DNA from: Bacillus pseudomycoides DSM 12442
Lineage (GTDB): Bacteria > Bacillota > Bacilli > Bacillales > Bacillaceae_G
Length of the DNA stretch: 64,000 bases
Direction of reading: 5' to 3'
Assembly: GCF_000161455.1 (NCBI RefSeq)
Contig: NZ_CM000745.1
Coordinates: forward strand, 1,278,063 to 1,342,062
A program made the position numbers and the translations under genes. Below the pieces are notes generated by a model. That model had not been told where the DNA came from and ran no database searches. It saw only the letters and a list, made by a program, of their open reading frames with translations. Positions 14,973 to 24,409 of this stretch are shown here, piece after piece. Position 1 is the first letter of the stretch. The number at the start of each line of letters is the position of its first letter.

Positions 14973-15869
14973 GTGAATGAGCAATGGATTTTCTTAAATG
15001 GAGAATTTGTTCCAAAAGACGAAGCAAAAGTTTCAGTATATGATCATGGTTATTTATATGGCGATGGAGTGTTTGAAGGGATTCGTGTCTACAGTGGCAA
15101 TGTCTTCAGGCTCAAAGAACATCTTATTCGTTTATACGAGTCAGCAAAATCCATTATGTTGGAAATTCCATATACGTTAGAAGAAGTGACAGATATTGTT
15201 GTTGAAACGACTCGTCAAAATAAGTTATCTAACGGATACATTCGTTTAGTTGTATCACGAGGTGCTGGGAATCTTGGGCTAGATCCTGATTCTTGTTCGA
15301 AACCGAATGTAGTTGTAATTGCGGAACAGTTATCTTTATTTCCGTCGGAATATTACGAAAAAGGTATACCGGTTGTGACAGTTGCCACACGTCGTAATCG
15401 CCCAGACGTATTAACACCACAAGTAAAGTCTTTAAACTATTTAAATAATATTTTAGTTCGAATTGAAGCGAAGCTTGCTGGTGTGCAAGAAGCACTTATG
15501 TTAAATGAACAAGGTTATGTTGCAGAAGGGTCTGGCGATAATGTGTTCATTGTAAAAGGAAATAAATTAATTACACCACCAAGTTCTGCAGGGGCATTAG
15601 AAGGCATTACAAGAAACGCTATTTTGGAAATTGGAGAAAAGCTTGGATATGACGTAAGAGAAGAATTATTTACAAGACACGATGTATATGTAGCTGATGA
15701 GGTATTTTTAACAGGAACTGCAGCTGAAGTTATTGCAGTTACGACAGTTGATGGAAGAACGATTGGGCTTGGGAAAACGGGTCCACATACAAATCGTTTA
15801 TTAGAAGAGTTTCGTAAATTAGTTGTAGAAGATGGAGAGAAAATTTACGAAGAAAATAAAGTTGGATGA
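14973..15869 (+). CDS. ilvE: Branched-chain amino acid aminotransferase IlvE
   Basis: A 298-residue class IV PLP aminotransferase that makes Val, Leu and Ile from their keto acids. YDHGYLYGDGVFEGIRVY (residues 23-40), the PLP lysine K152 in VKSLNYLNNI, and GTAAEVIAVTTVDGR are diagnostic. GTG 14973 follows AGGGGG at 9 nt. It is the first gene of the locus, under the CodY/cre region but ahead of the T-box, so it can be expressed without tRNA-Ile control. Confidence 0.93.
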   Translation: MNEQWIFLNGEFVPKDEAKVSVYDHGYLYGDGVFEGIRVYSGNVFRLKEHLIRLYESAKSIMLEIPYTLEEVTDIVVETTRQNKLSNGYIRLVVSRGAGNLGLDPDSCSKPNVVVIAEQLSLFPSEYYEKGIPVVTVATRRNRPDVLTPQVKSLNYLNNILVRIEAKLAGVQEALMLNEQGYVAEGSGDNVFIVKGNKLITPPSSAGALEGITRNAILEIGEKLGYDVREELFTRHDVYVADEVFLTGTAAEVIAVTTVDGRTIGLGKTGPHTNRLLEEFRKLVVEDGEKIYEENKVG

Positions 15870-15887
15870 TAACTCATTATAAAGTTG

Positions 15888-16152
15888 TAAAGCGTTGATA
15901 GGGAGGAGTAGTTGATTGTGAAGCCTCACAGAGAGTCGGTGGTTGCTGGAAACCGATGGTTCACATCGACGAACATCGCCCTTGAGTGCTAAACTGAAGC
16001 ATTTGCCTAGGTTTAGACGGTAGCTCCGTTATTAGCTAGACTCATCCCCGAGTCACTGAGGCAAGAAGTATTCTTGCGAAGAAGGGTGGTACCGCGAAAT
16101 CTTTCGTCCCTTCAGCACATAGCTGGAGTGTGGACGTAGGATTTTTTTATTG
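15888..16152 (+). ncRNA. T-box leader, isoleucine specifier (ATC)
   Basis: The T-box core AAGGGTGGTACCGCG lies at 16082-16096. Stem I contains AGAGAGTCGGTGGTTGCTGG; the specifier is ATC at 15975-15977 in GAAC-ATC-GCCCTTGAG, nine bases from GAG as in the other two T-boxes here. The terminator pairs CGTCC with GGACG before T7 at 16142. Uncharged tRNA-Ile should allow read-through into ilvB. Confidence 0.93.
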
Positions 16153-16187
16153 TAAAAAAACAATTTTAAAGGAGGTTCGTAAGAGCA

Positions 16188-17888
16188 ATGTCTTCAAAAA
16201 CGGAAGAACAGATGGCAACTGGTGCACAGCTGTTGTTAGAAGCGTTAGGAAAGGAAGATGTAGAAGTTATTTTTGGTTATCCAGGAGGTGCTGTATTGCC
16301 GCTCTATGATGCAATTTATGATTGCGAAATTCCTCATATTTTAACAAGACATGAGCAAGGAGCGATTCATGCAGCAGAAGGGTACGCGCGAATTACAGGA
16401 AAACCTGGCGTTGTCATTGCAACAAGTGGTCCAGGTGCGACAAATGTGATTACTGGTCTTGCAGATGCAATGATTGATTCTTTACCGCTTGTTGTTTTTA
16501 CAGGTCAAGTAGCTACAACGTTGATTGGAAGTGACGCTTTTCAAGAAGCGGACATTATGGGACTTACGATGCCGGTAACAAAACATAATTATCAAGTGCG
16601 CAAGGCATCAGATTTACCAAGAATTATTAAAGAGGCATTTCATATTGCGAAAACGGGTCGACCAGGACCGGTCGTTATCGATCTTCCTAAAAATATGGTA
16701 GTAGAAAAAGGTGAGCGATGTAGTAACGTGCAAATGGATTTACCGGGATATCAACCAAATTATGAGGCGAATCCATTGCAAATCAACAAATTATTACAAG
16801 CGATTGATACTGCTGAAAAACCGTTGATTTTAGCCGGAGCAGGTGTACTTCATGCGAAAGCTGCAAAAGAATTAACAGATTTTGCACGAATGTATCGTAT
16901 ACCTGTTGTTCATACACTTCTTGGACTAGGTGGATTTCCGCCAAATGATAAATTATTTCTTGGAATGGGAGGAATGCATGGTTCTTATACAGCGAATATG
17001 GCTTTGTATGAGTGTGATTTACTCATAAATATCGGAGCAAGATTCGACGATCGTCTTACAGGAAATTTAGAGTACTTTGCTAAAGAGGCTACAGTTGCAC
17101 ATATCGATATTGATCCAGCAGAGATTGGAAAAAACGTTCCTACAGAAATTCCGATTGTGGCTAGCGCGAAACATGCTTTGGAGGCACTGCTCTCCTGTAA
17201 AAGAGGAAAAGAAAATCATAGTGCATGGCTATCGCTTTTAAAAAGCAGAAAAGAACAATATCCATTTTTCTATGATCAAGATTCTGAAGTGATTAAACCA
17301 CAATCAGCAATTGATATGTTGTATGAAATTACAAAAGGAAGAGCAATTGTCACGACGGATGTTGGTCAGCATCAAATGTGGGCTGCTCAATATTATCCAC
17401 TTGAAGACCCAGATAAGTGGGTAACATCAGGAGGGCTTGGCACAATGGGATTTGGATTTCCAGCTGCCATTGGTGCACAAATTGCCAGACCAAAAGAATT
17501 AGTTGTAGCGATTGTTGGTGATGCGGGTTTTCAAATGACATTACAAGAACTTAGTGTATTGAAAGAACATTCCTTACCGGTTAAAGTTTTGATTTTAAAT
17601 AATGAAGCTTTAGGGATGGTAAGACAGTGGCAAGACGAATTTTATAAGCAAAGATATTCTCACTCGTTGCTCTCTTGTCAACCGGATTTCGTAGCGCTTG
17701 CCCATGCATACGGCATAAAAGGGGTGCGAATTGAAAATCCGTTACTTGCGAAGGGACAGTTGCAAGAAGCGATTGATTTGCAAGAGCCTGTTGTAATTGA
17801 TTGCAGGGTACTACAGTCTGAAAAAGTTATGCCGATGGTTGCTCCTGGAAAAGGAGTTCATCAAATGGAGGGGGTGAAGGGACAGTGA
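16188..17888 (+). CDS. ilvB: Acetolactate synthase large subunit IlvB
   Basis: A 566-residue ThDP enzyme condensing pyruvate with pyruvate or 2-ketobutyrate. The catalytic Glu is E56 in RHEQGAIHAAEGYAR; FGYPGGAVLPLYDA and the ThDP/Mg motif IVGDAGFQMTLQEL...LNNEALGM are intact. AAAGGAGG precedes the ATG. The gene follows the T-box and its stop overlaps the ilvN GTG start by four bases. Confidence 0.95.
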   Translation: MSSKTEEQMATGAQLLLEALGKEDVEVIFGYPGGAVLPLYDAIYDCEIPHILTRHEQGAIHAAEGYARITGKPGVVIATSGPGATNVITGLADAMIDSLPLVVFTGQVATTLIGSDAFQEADIMGLTMPVTKHNYQVRKASDLPRIIKEAFHIAKTGRPGPVVIDLPKNMVVEKGERCSNVQMDLPGYQPNYEANPLQINKLLQAIDTAEKPLILAGAGVLHAKAAKELTDFARMYRIPVVHTLLGLGGFPPNDKLFLGMGGMHGSYTANMALYECDLLINIGARFDDRLTGNLEYFAKEATVAHIDIDPAEIGKNVPTEIPIVASAKHALEALLSCKRGKENHSAWLSLLKSRKEQYPFFYDQDSEVIKPQSAIDMLYEITKGRAIVTTDVGQHQMWAAQYYPLEDPDKWVTSGGLGTMGFGFPAAIGAQIARPKELVVAIVGDAGFQMTLQELSVLKEHSLPVKVLILNNEALGMVRQWQDEFYKQRYSHSLLSCQPDFVALAHAYGIKGVRIENPLLAKGQLQEAIDLQEPVVIDCRVLQSEKVMPMVAPGKGVHQMEGVKGQ

Positions 17889-18397
17889 AAAGGATTGTTA
17901 CGGCGACAGTTCGAAATCAAAGTGGGGTTCTGAATCGGATTACGGGTGTTATGACCAGGAGGCATTTTAATATTGAAAGTATTTCGGTTGGACATACAGA
18001 GTCGTCTGATATTTCACGGATGACATTTGTTGTTCATGTTGAAAACGAGCAACAAGTGGAGCAACTGATCAAGCAACTTCATAAACAAATTGATGTGTTA
18101 AAAGTATCTGATATAACAGAAGAAGCAATGATTGCAAGAGAGTTGGCTCTTATTAAAGTAGCGACAACAAGTGTATCGAGAGCAGAATTATATAGTTTAA
18201 TTGAACCGTTCCGAGCCGCTGTAATAGATGTTGGAAAGGATTCCATCGTCGTACAAGTAACGGGTACACAAGAAAAAGTAGAAGCTCTTATAGAGCTAAT
18301 GCGTCCATATGGTTTAAAAGAAATTGCAAGAACAGGTGTTACTGCATTTACGCGGAGTATGAAAAAACAAGATAAACAAATTATGTTAATTCATTAA
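17885..18397 (+). CDS. ilvN: Acetolactate synthase small (regulatory) subunit IlvN/IlvH
   Basis: 170 residues with an N-terminal ACT domain (TATVRNQSGVLNRITGVMTR, HFNIESISVGHTE) that binds valine for feedback control and a C-terminal second domain. GTG 17885 overlaps the ilvB stop, indicating coupled translation and 1:1 assembly with IlvB. Confidence 0.93.
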   Translation: MKRIVTATVRNQSGVLNRITGVMTRRHFNIESISVGHTESSDISRMTFVVHVENEQQVEQLIKQLHKQIDVLKVSDITEEAMIARELALIKVATTSVSRAELYSLIEPFRAAVIDVGKDSIVVQVTGTQEKVEALIELMRPYGLKEIARTGVTAFTRSMKKQDKQIMLIH

Positions 18398-18424
18398 TCA
18401 TTTTAATATAGGGGGAGAAAGAAT

Positions 18425-19435
18425 ATGACAAAAGTTTATTATGAGAAAGATGTAGCGGTAAATGTATTAAAAGGGAAGAAAATAGCGATTGTTGGATATG
18501 GATCACAAGGTCACGCTCATGCACAAAACTTACGTGATAATGGTTTTGAAGTAGTAGTTGGACTTCGGAAAGGAAAGTCATGGGAAAAGGCGAAAGAGGA
18601 TGGTTTTTCTGTATATTCAGTGGCAGAAGCTGCAAAATCTGCGGATGTAGTAATGATTCTTTTGCCTGATGAACTACAGCCAGAAGTGTATGAAACAGAA
18701 ATTGAACCGAATTTACAAGCTGGAAATGCACTTGTGTTTGCTCATGGATTTAACGTTCATTTTAATCAAGTTACACCACCAGAAGATGTAGACGTATTTC
18801 TAGTAGCGCCAAAAGGACCTGGACATTTAGTACGTCGGACTTTTGCTGAAGGCGGAGCGGTTCCAGCGTTATTTGCTGTATATCAAGACGCAACAGGAAC
18901 AGCCATTGAAAAAGCATTATCCTATGCAGATGGAATTGGAGCAACGAGGGCTGGAGTATTAGAAACTACATTTAAAGAAGAAACAGAAACGGATCTATTT
19001 GGAGAACAAGCTGTACTTTGCGGAGGTGTTACTGCACTTGTAAAGGCGGGATTTGAAACATTAGTAGATGCTGGTTATCAGCCGGAACTTGCCTACTTTG
19101 AATGCTTACATGAACTAAAGCTCATTGTTGATCTTATGTATGAAGGCGGACTTGAAAATATGAGATATTCCGTTTCTGATACAGCGCAGTGGGGAGATTT
19201 TGTATCAGGACCACGCGTTGTAACAGAACATACGAAGAAAGCGATGGATGAAGTGTTAAAAGAAATTCAAGATGGCACATTTGCAAGAGGGTGGATTGCA
19301 GAGCATAAAGCAGGAAAACCGCATTTCCATGCAACGAATGCTAAGGAAAATGAACATCAAATTGAAGTTGTTGGGCGTAAATTACGTGAAATGATGCCGT
19401 TTGTACAACCGAAAGTAAAGGCGGGGGTTAAATAA
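18425..19435 (+). CDS. ilvC: Ketol-acid reductoisomerase IlvC
   Basis: A 336-residue class I enzyme. The NADPH fold is VGYGSQGHAHAQNLRDNG (residues 23-40), and the metal-binding DLFGEQAVLCGG and ELAYFECLHELKLIVDLMYEGG follow. It converts acetolactate to dihydroxy-isovalerate. GGGGGAGA precedes the ATG. Two bases separate it from leuA. Confidence 0.95.
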   Translation: MTKVYYEKDVAVNVLKGKKIAIVGYGSQGHAHAQNLRDNGFEVVVGLRKGKSWEKAKEDGFSVYSVAEAAKSADVVMILLPDELQPEVYETEIEPNLQAGNALVFAHGFNVHFNQVTPPEDVDVFLVAPKGPGHLVRRTFAEGGAVPALFAVYQDATGTAIEKALSYADGIGATRAGVLETTFKEETETDLFGEQAVLCGGVTALVKAGFETLVDAGYQPELAYFECLHELKLIVDLMYEGGLENMRYSVSDTAQWGDFVSGPRVVTEHTKKAMDEVLKEIQDGTFARGWIAEHKAGKPHFHATNAKENEHQIEVVGRKLREMMPFVQPKVKAGVK

Positions 19436-19436
19436 T

Positions 19437-20957
19437 ATGAAACAGATTTTGTTCATGGATACGACGCTTCGTGATGGCGAACAATCACCCGGAGTCAATT
19501 TAAATGAACAAGAAAAGTTACAGATTGCCAGGCAGTTAGAAAAACTCGGGATTAATGTGATGGAAGCAGGATTTGCAGCAGCTTCTGAAGGTGATTTTTG
19601 CTCAGTAAAACGAATTGCGGAAACGATTCGAAATGCTTCCGTTATGAGTCTAGCAAGGGCGAAGGAAAGTGATATTCAGAGAGCGTATGAAGCATTGAAA
19701 GGTGCAGCATCTCCGCGGTTACACGTCTTTTTGGCAACGAGTGATATTCATATGAAATATAAGCTTTGTATGTCAAAGGAGGATGTATTAGATAGTATTC
19801 ATCGCTCTGTAACTTTAGGGAAATCCTTATTTCCTACAGTGCAATTTTCGGCAGAAGATGCAACGAGAACGGCTCGCCCTTTTTTAGCAGAAGCTGTGGA
19901 AGTTGCGATTCGAGCTGGAGCGGATGTTGTTAATATTCCGGATACAGTAGGTTATACAAATCCAGAAGAATATTATTCTCTTTTTAAATATTTACAAGAA
20001 TATGTTCCTTCTTATGAAAAAACTATTTTCTCTTGTCATTGTCATGATGATCTTGGTATGGCAGTAGCAAATTCATTGGCAGCCATTGAAGGTGGGGCAC
20101 TGCAAATAGAAGGGACGATGAATGGGATTGGAGAGCGTGCAGGTAATGCTGCTTTAGAAGAAGTAGCAGTTGCTTTGCACATTAGAAAAGACTATTATGA
20201 AGCCGAGTCTTCTATAACACTAAAAGAGATTAAAGCAACAAGTACATTAGTAAGCCGGTTAACGGGTATGGTAGTTCCAAAAAATAAGGCGATTGTTGGA
20301 GCGAATGCATTTGCGCATGAATCAGGTATTCATCAAGATGGTGTATTAAAAGAAGTAACGACATATGAAATTATTGAGCCAGAACTAATTGGAGAAGCAC
20401 AAAATTTATTTGTACTTGGAAAACATTCTGGTCGCCACGCTTTTACTGAAAAAATGAAAGAACTCGGTTATGAGTTTACGGAAGAAGAGCGAGATATAGC
20501 ATTTAGTGCATTTAAGAGATTAGCAGATCGTAAAAAAGAGGTTACAGAAGAAGATTTACGTGCATTAGTACTAGGAGAAACAGCATTTTCAACACAGCAG
20601 TATAACATTAAACAATTACAAGTGCATTTTGTATCCAACAGTACACAATGTGCAACAGTTGCACTGGAGGATGAGGCAGGTAATGTGTACGAAGATGCAG
20701 CAACAGGAGCAGGTAGTATTGAAGCGATTTATAATGCAATTCAAAGAATTCTAGGACTTGAGTGTGAGTTAGCCGATTATCGTATTCAATCCATTACACA
20801 GGGACAGGATGCACTTGCTCATGTTCATGTTGAATTGAAAGAAGGAACACATCAAGTTGCAGGTTTTGGTGTTGCGCAAGACGTGTTAGAAGCATCAGCT
20901 AGAGCTTATGTACATGCAGCGGGAAAACTAAAGGCTTTGTTATTCCTTGCAAAGTAA
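19437..20957 (+). CDS. leuA: 2-isopropylmalate synthase LeuA
   Basis: A 506-residue enzyme of the first leucine-specific step. DTTLRDGEQSPGVNL (residues 8-22), FSCHCHDDLGMAVANS with the metal-binding HxH and GKHSGRHAFTEKM are clear. A C-terminal regulatory domain from about residue 390 should sense leucine. AGGCGGGGG of the ilvC end supplies the ribosome site. Confidence 0.95.
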   Translation: MKQILFMDTTLRDGEQSPGVNLNEQEKLQIARQLEKLGINVMEAGFAAASEGDFCSVKRIAETIRNASVMSLARAKESDIQRAYEALKGAASPRLHVFLATSDIHMKYKLCMSKEDVLDSIHRSVTLGKSLFPTVQFSAEDATRTARPFLAEAVEVAIRAGADVVNIPDTVGYTNPEEYYSLFKYLQEYVPSYEKTIFSCHCHDDLGMAVANSLAAIEGGALQIEGTMNGIGERAGNAALEEVAVALHIRKDYYEAESSITLKEIKATSTLVSRLTGMVVPKNKAIVGANAFAHESGIHQDGVLKEVTTYEIIEPELIGEAQNLFVLGKHSGRHAFTEKMKELGYEFTEEERDIAFSAFKRLADRKKEVTEEDLRALVLGETAFSTQQYNIKQLQVHFVSNSTQCATVALEDEAGNVYEDAATGAGSIEAIYNAIQRILGLECELADYRIQSITQGQDALAHVHVELKEGTHQVAGFGVAQDVLEASARAYVHAAGKLKALLFLAK

Positions 20958-20961
20958 TGTT

Positions 20962-20992
20962 TTGATAAGTGGGGGGGGATACCCCTACTTAC
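20962..20992 (+). other. G-rich hairpin in the leuA-leuB gap
   Basis: AAGTGGGG.../CCCCTACTT forms an 8-9-bp hairpin with one bulge and includes eight consecutive G residues. It lacks a T tail. It could protect or cut the mRNA ends within the operon, or be a decayed attenuator. Confidence 0.35.
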
Positions 20993-21044
20993 CGAAAGAT
21001 AATTCTGAATAATCAGTAAAATTATAAAAAAGGGGTGCTGATCA

Positions 21045-22109
21045 TTGGAAAAACGTATTGTTTGTTTAGCGGGTGATGGTGTTGGACCAGAAATTATGGA
21101 GAGTGCCAAGGAAGTTTTACACATGGTAGAAAGGTTATATGGTCACCGTTTTTATTTACAAGATGAACAATTTGGAGGCGCTGCGATTGATTCGTTTGGG
21201 CAACCATTGCCGTCAAGAACATTAGCAGCATGTTTAGCGAGTGACGCTGTATTACTAGGTGCGGTTGGTGGACCTCGCTGGGATGAAGCGAAAGAAAGAC
21301 CGGAAAAAGGATTGCTGGCGCTTCGAAAAGGGCTTGGTGTATTTGCTAATGTTCGTCCTGTCACTGTAGATGCAGCAACTGCTCATTTATCCCCATTGAA
21401 GGCGGCTGATGAGGTGGATTTTGTTGTCGTTCGTGAGTTAACAGGAGGGATTTATTTCTCCTTTCCAAAAGAAAAAACAGAAGAGGTAGCAACAGATACA
21501 CTTACTTATCATCGTCATGAAATTGAGCGCATTGTTTCTTACGCTTTTCAATTGGCAAGTAAACGTCGTAAAAAAGTTACTTCCATTGATAAAGCAAATG
21601 TTTTAGAGTCGAGTAAACTTTGGAGGGAAGTAACAGAAGAAGTAGCACTTCGCTATCCGAATATTGAACTTGAACATATTTTAGTAGACGCAGCTGCTAT
21701 GGAGTTGATTCGTAATCCGGGCCGGTTTGATGTCATAGTAACTGAGAATTTATTTGGGGATATTTTAAGTGATGAAGCCTCTGTATTAGCAGGGTCTTTA
21801 GGGATGCTTCCATCGGCGAGTCATGCAGAGAATGGACCTTCGCTATATGAACCAATTCACGGATCAGCACCAGATATTGCAGGGAAAAATAAAGTGAATC
21901 CAATTGCAATGATGCGTTCAGTTGCAATGATGCTTGGGCAATCTTTTGATTTAAGAAGAGAAGGAGAAGCGATTGAAGAAGCAATTTCTGCTGTTCTCCG
22001 ATTGGGGAAATGTACAGCTGATATAGGTGGAAATGAAACAACATCGTCTTTTACAAAATATGTACTACAAGAAATGGAAGAACAAGCGCTAGTAGGGAGA
22101 GGGAGATAA
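21045..22109 (+). CDS. leuB: 3-isopropylmalate dehydrogenase LeuB
   Basis: A 354-residue NAD-dependent decarboxylating dehydrogenase. AGDGVGPEIMESAKEVL, LLGAVGGPRWD, SIDKANVLESSKLWREV and EPIHGSAPDIAGKNKVNPIA are family signatures. The start is TTG 21045 with AAGGGGTG upstream. The stop shares one base with the leuC ATG. Confidence 0.94.
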   Translation: MEKRIVCLAGDGVGPEIMESAKEVLHMVERLYGHRFYLQDEQFGGAAIDSFGQPLPSRTLAACLASDAVLLGAVGGPRWDEAKERPEKGLLALRKGLGVFANVRPVTVDAATAHLSPLKAADEVDFVVVRELTGGIYFSFPKEKTEEVATDTLTYHRHEIERIVSYAFQLASKRRKKVTSIDKANVLESSKLWREVTEEVALRYPNIELEHILVDAAAMELIRNPGRFDVIVTENLFGDILSDEASVLAGSLGMLPSASHAENGPSLYEPIHGSAPDIAGKNKVNPIAMMRSVAMMLGQSFDLRREGEAIEEAISAVLRLGKCTADIGGNETTSSFTKYVLQEMEEQALVGRGR

Positions 22110-23503
22110 TGGCAAAAAGGTTACTAGATAAACTGTGGGAGAGACACGTTGTTACAACAAATGAAAATGGGTTAGATTTATTATATATTGACCTTCATCT
22201 CGTGCATGAAGTAACATCACCGCAAGCCTTTGAGGGCTTGCGGCTTGCAAATCGGAATGTTCGGAGACCAGATTTAACATTTGCAACGATGGATCATAAT
22301 ATTCCAACAAAAGATGTTTGGAACATTACAGATCGTATTGCTAAGCAACAATTAGATACGCTTCGTGAAAATTGTAAGCAATTTAATATTCCGTTGGCGG
22401 ATATTGATGATGAAAATCAAGGGATTGTTCATGTTATTGGTCCAGAGCTAGGACTTACACAACCGGGAAAGACCATTGTATGTGGCGATAGTCATACGGC
22501 AACACATGGAGCCTTTGGAGCGTTGGCGTTTGGGATCGGTACAAGTGAAGTCGAGCATGTATTAGCAACTCAAACATTGTGGCAGAGCAAGCCGAAAGCG
22601 CTGGGGATTGAATTAAAAGGGAAATTACCTAAAGGAGTATATGCAAAAGATATAATTTTACACCTTCTAGCTACATATGGGGTAGCAGTTGGAACTGGAT
22701 ATGTGATGGAGTTTTACGGAGAAGCAATTACAAATATGGAAATGGAAGAGCGTATGACACTTTGTAATATGGCGATTGAAGGTGGAGCAAAAGCAGGGAT
22801 TATTGCGCCGGATGAGAAAACATTTGCTTATGTAAAAGGGCGTGAGTATGCGCCGGAAGAGTTTGACTTGGCAGTGGCGAATTGGAGGGAATTCTATACT
22901 GAGCCAGATGCAATATATGATACTTATATTTTGGTAGATGTTGCTGAACTAGCGCCATATGTAACATGGGGAACAAACCCGAGTATGGGTATGCGTATTG
23001 ATGAACAGTTACCAGAAACACGTGATAAAAATGATGAACGAGCTTTTGCATATATGGGGCTTCAGTCAGGACAAAGTGCATTTGAAATTCCAGTTCAGCA
23101 TGTATTTATTGGTTCCTGTACAAATTCCCGTTTATCAGATTTAGAAATTGCCGCAGCTGTTGTAAAAGGAAAGAAGGTAAAAGAAGGAGTGCGAGCACTT
23201 GTTGTACCAGGATCCAAACGAGTACGAAAAGCAGCGATGGAAAAAGGACTGCATCGTATATTTGAAGAAGCTGGATTTGAATGGAGAGAGCCTGGGTGTT
23301 CTATGTGTCTGGGGATGAATCCAGATCAAGTGCCTGAGGGAGAGCATTGTGCATCTACTTCCAATCGGAATTTTGAAGGACGACAAGGGAAGGGTGCGAG
23401 AACACATTTAGTCAGCCCTGCGATGGCGGCCGCAGCAGCGCTTTATGGTCATTTCGTTGATGTGAGAAAGGAGAGTTATGATGGAGCCATTTCATATTCA
23501 TAA
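22109..23503 (+). CDS. leuC: 3-isopropylmalate dehydratase large subunit LeuC
   Basis: A 464-residue aconitase-family [4Fe-4S] subunit: GDSHTATHGAFGALAFGIG, cluster ligands in FIGSCTNSRLSD and CSMCLGMNPDQ, and ASTSNRNFEGRQGKG. It isomerises 2- to 3-isopropylmalate with LeuD. It overlaps leuD by about 23 bases. Confidence 0.95.
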   Translation: MAKRLLDKLWERHVVTTNENGLDLLYIDLHLVHEVTSPQAFEGLRLANRNVRRPDLTFATMDHNIPTKDVWNITDRIAKQQLDTLRENCKQFNIPLADIDDENQGIVHVIGPELGLTQPGKTIVCGDSHTATHGAFGALAFGIGTSEVEHVLATQTLWQSKPKALGIELKGKLPKGVYAKDIILHLLATYGVAVGTGYVMEFYGEAITNMEMEERMTLCNMAIEGGAKAGIIAPDEKTFAYVKGREYAPEEFDLAVANWREFYTEPDAIYDTYILVDVAELAPYVTWGTNPSMGMRIDEQLPETRDKNDERAFAYMGLQSGQSAFEIPVQHVFIGSCTNSRLSDLEIAAAVVKGKKVKEGVRALVVPGSKRVRKAAMEKGLHRIFEEAGFEWREPGCSMCLGMNPDQVPEGEHCASTSNRNFEGRQGKGARTHLVSPAMAAAAALYGHFVDVRKESYDGAISYS

Positions 23504-24059
23504 AGGTACTGTTGCTGTACTAATGAATGATAACATTGATACAGATCAAATCATTCCAAAACAGTATTTAAAGAGGATTGAACGAACTGGTTTTGGGAAA
23601 TTTTTATTTGATGAATGGCGTTATGAGGACGACAGGAAAGAGAATCCAGATTTCCCACTAAATGCACCTGAGCGAAAAGGAGCAAGCATATTAATTACAG
23701 GTGAAAATTTCGGCTGTGGTTCATCAAGAGAGCATGCGCCATGGGCACTTGCTGACTATGGATTTCGTGTTATTATCGCGGGGGGATTTGCAGACATTTT
23801 TTATATGAATTGTACGAAAAATGGTATGCTTCCTATCATTATGGAAAAGGAAATGCGTGAAAAGCTAGCAGCTGTGGATCCAAGAGATGTGATAGAAGTT
23901 GATTTAGAGAATGAAGTGATTACAACTCCGCTACATCGTTTTCATTTTACAATCGAAAAGATGTGGAAAGAAAAGCTATTAAGTGGTTTAGATGAAATCG
24001 GAATCACGCTTCAATATGAACAAAACATTGAAGAATATGAACGAGAAACAGCTCGCTAA
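23481..24059 (+). CDS. leuD: 3-isopropylmalate dehydratase small subunit LeuD
   Basis: A 192-residue swivel-domain subunit with DNIDTDQIIPKQYLKRI and GENFGCGSSREHAPWALADYG. There are ATG codons at 23478 and 23481; AAAGGAG is 7 nt from the second, which gives the usual MEPF start. It ends the operon; a hairpin (ACAGCTCGCT / AGTGAGCTGT) at 24048-24078 follows but has no T run, so termination here may be weak. Confidence 0.93.
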   Translation: MEPFHIHKGTVAVLMNDNIDTDQIIPKQYLKRIERTGFGKFLFDEWRYEDDRKENPDFPLNAPERKGASILITGENFGCGSSREHAPWALADYGFRVIIAGGFADIFYMNCTKNGMLPIIMEKEMREKLAAVDPRDVIEVDLENEVITTPLHRFHFTIEKMWKEKLLSGLDEIGITLQYEQNIEEYERETAR

Positions 24060-24106
24060 TTTGTTTAGTGAGCTGTAATAAAAAACACAAAAAGGTTTGA
24101 ATTTTG

Positions 24107-24135
24107 TTTACATTCTGAATTCTGTGTTATATACT
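24107..24135 (+). promoter_or_regulatory. Sigma-A promoter of the his operon leader
   Basis: TTTACA (24107-24112), exactly 17 bp, TATACT (24130-24135). The leader ORF starts 35 bases after the -10. Confidence 0.8.
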
Positions 24136-24169
24136 ATGTGAAAATAAGAGGAGAAAGGGAGTAAGGATA

Positions 24170-24223
24170 ATGTTTACATTACAATCTATCAATATGCTTA
24201 CACAACTACATCATCATACATAA
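24170..24223 (+). CDS. his leader peptide with three consecutive His codons
   Basis: A 17-residue peptide MFTLQSINMLTQLHHHT with an excellent ribosome site (AAGGGAG, 8 nt). The three CAT codons (24209-24217) are two codons before the TAA. It sits between the his promoter and an attenuator-like set of hairpins, directly before hisZ. Its role would be to measure His-tRNA supply by ribosome position. This is inferred from arrangement. Confidence 0.75.
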   Translation: MFTLQSINMLTQLHHHT

Positions 24224-24334
24224 ACCCTTGAACCTAGCGTGAACAACGTGTAGGTACAAGGGTTATTCCCGTTGTACCTACATCCTATGAAGGGGCCTTG
24301 TAGGTATTTTTTCTACAAGGCTCTTTTTATTTTG
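24223..24334 (+). promoter_or_regulatory. his attenuator: mutually exclusive hairpins and terminator
   Basis: Strand 1 AACCCTTG (24223-24230, touching the leader stop) pairs with CAAGGGTT (24257-24264). The same region TGTAGGTACAA (24249-24259) can pair with TTGTACCTACA (24273-24283), an 11-bp alternative. TACCTACA (24276-24283) can in turn pair with TGTAGGTA (24299-24306), which blocks the terminator GCCTTGTAG / CTACAAGGC (24295-24303 with 24313-24321) followed by a T-rich tail. This is the 1:2 / 2:3 / 3:4 logic of translation-controlled attenuation. Confidence 0.75.
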
Positions 24335-24409
24335 TTCGTGATTGTTCTAGTGTGCATACACTAGAAGGGGAAAGTTTGGTGAACAGAATTGAAAGGAGTG
24401 TAAAGCAGT

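Noticed and set aside
24046..24080. Hairpin after leuD as a terminator
   Set aside because: The stem is good but no T run follows on the plus strand; it is only noted in the leuD entry.
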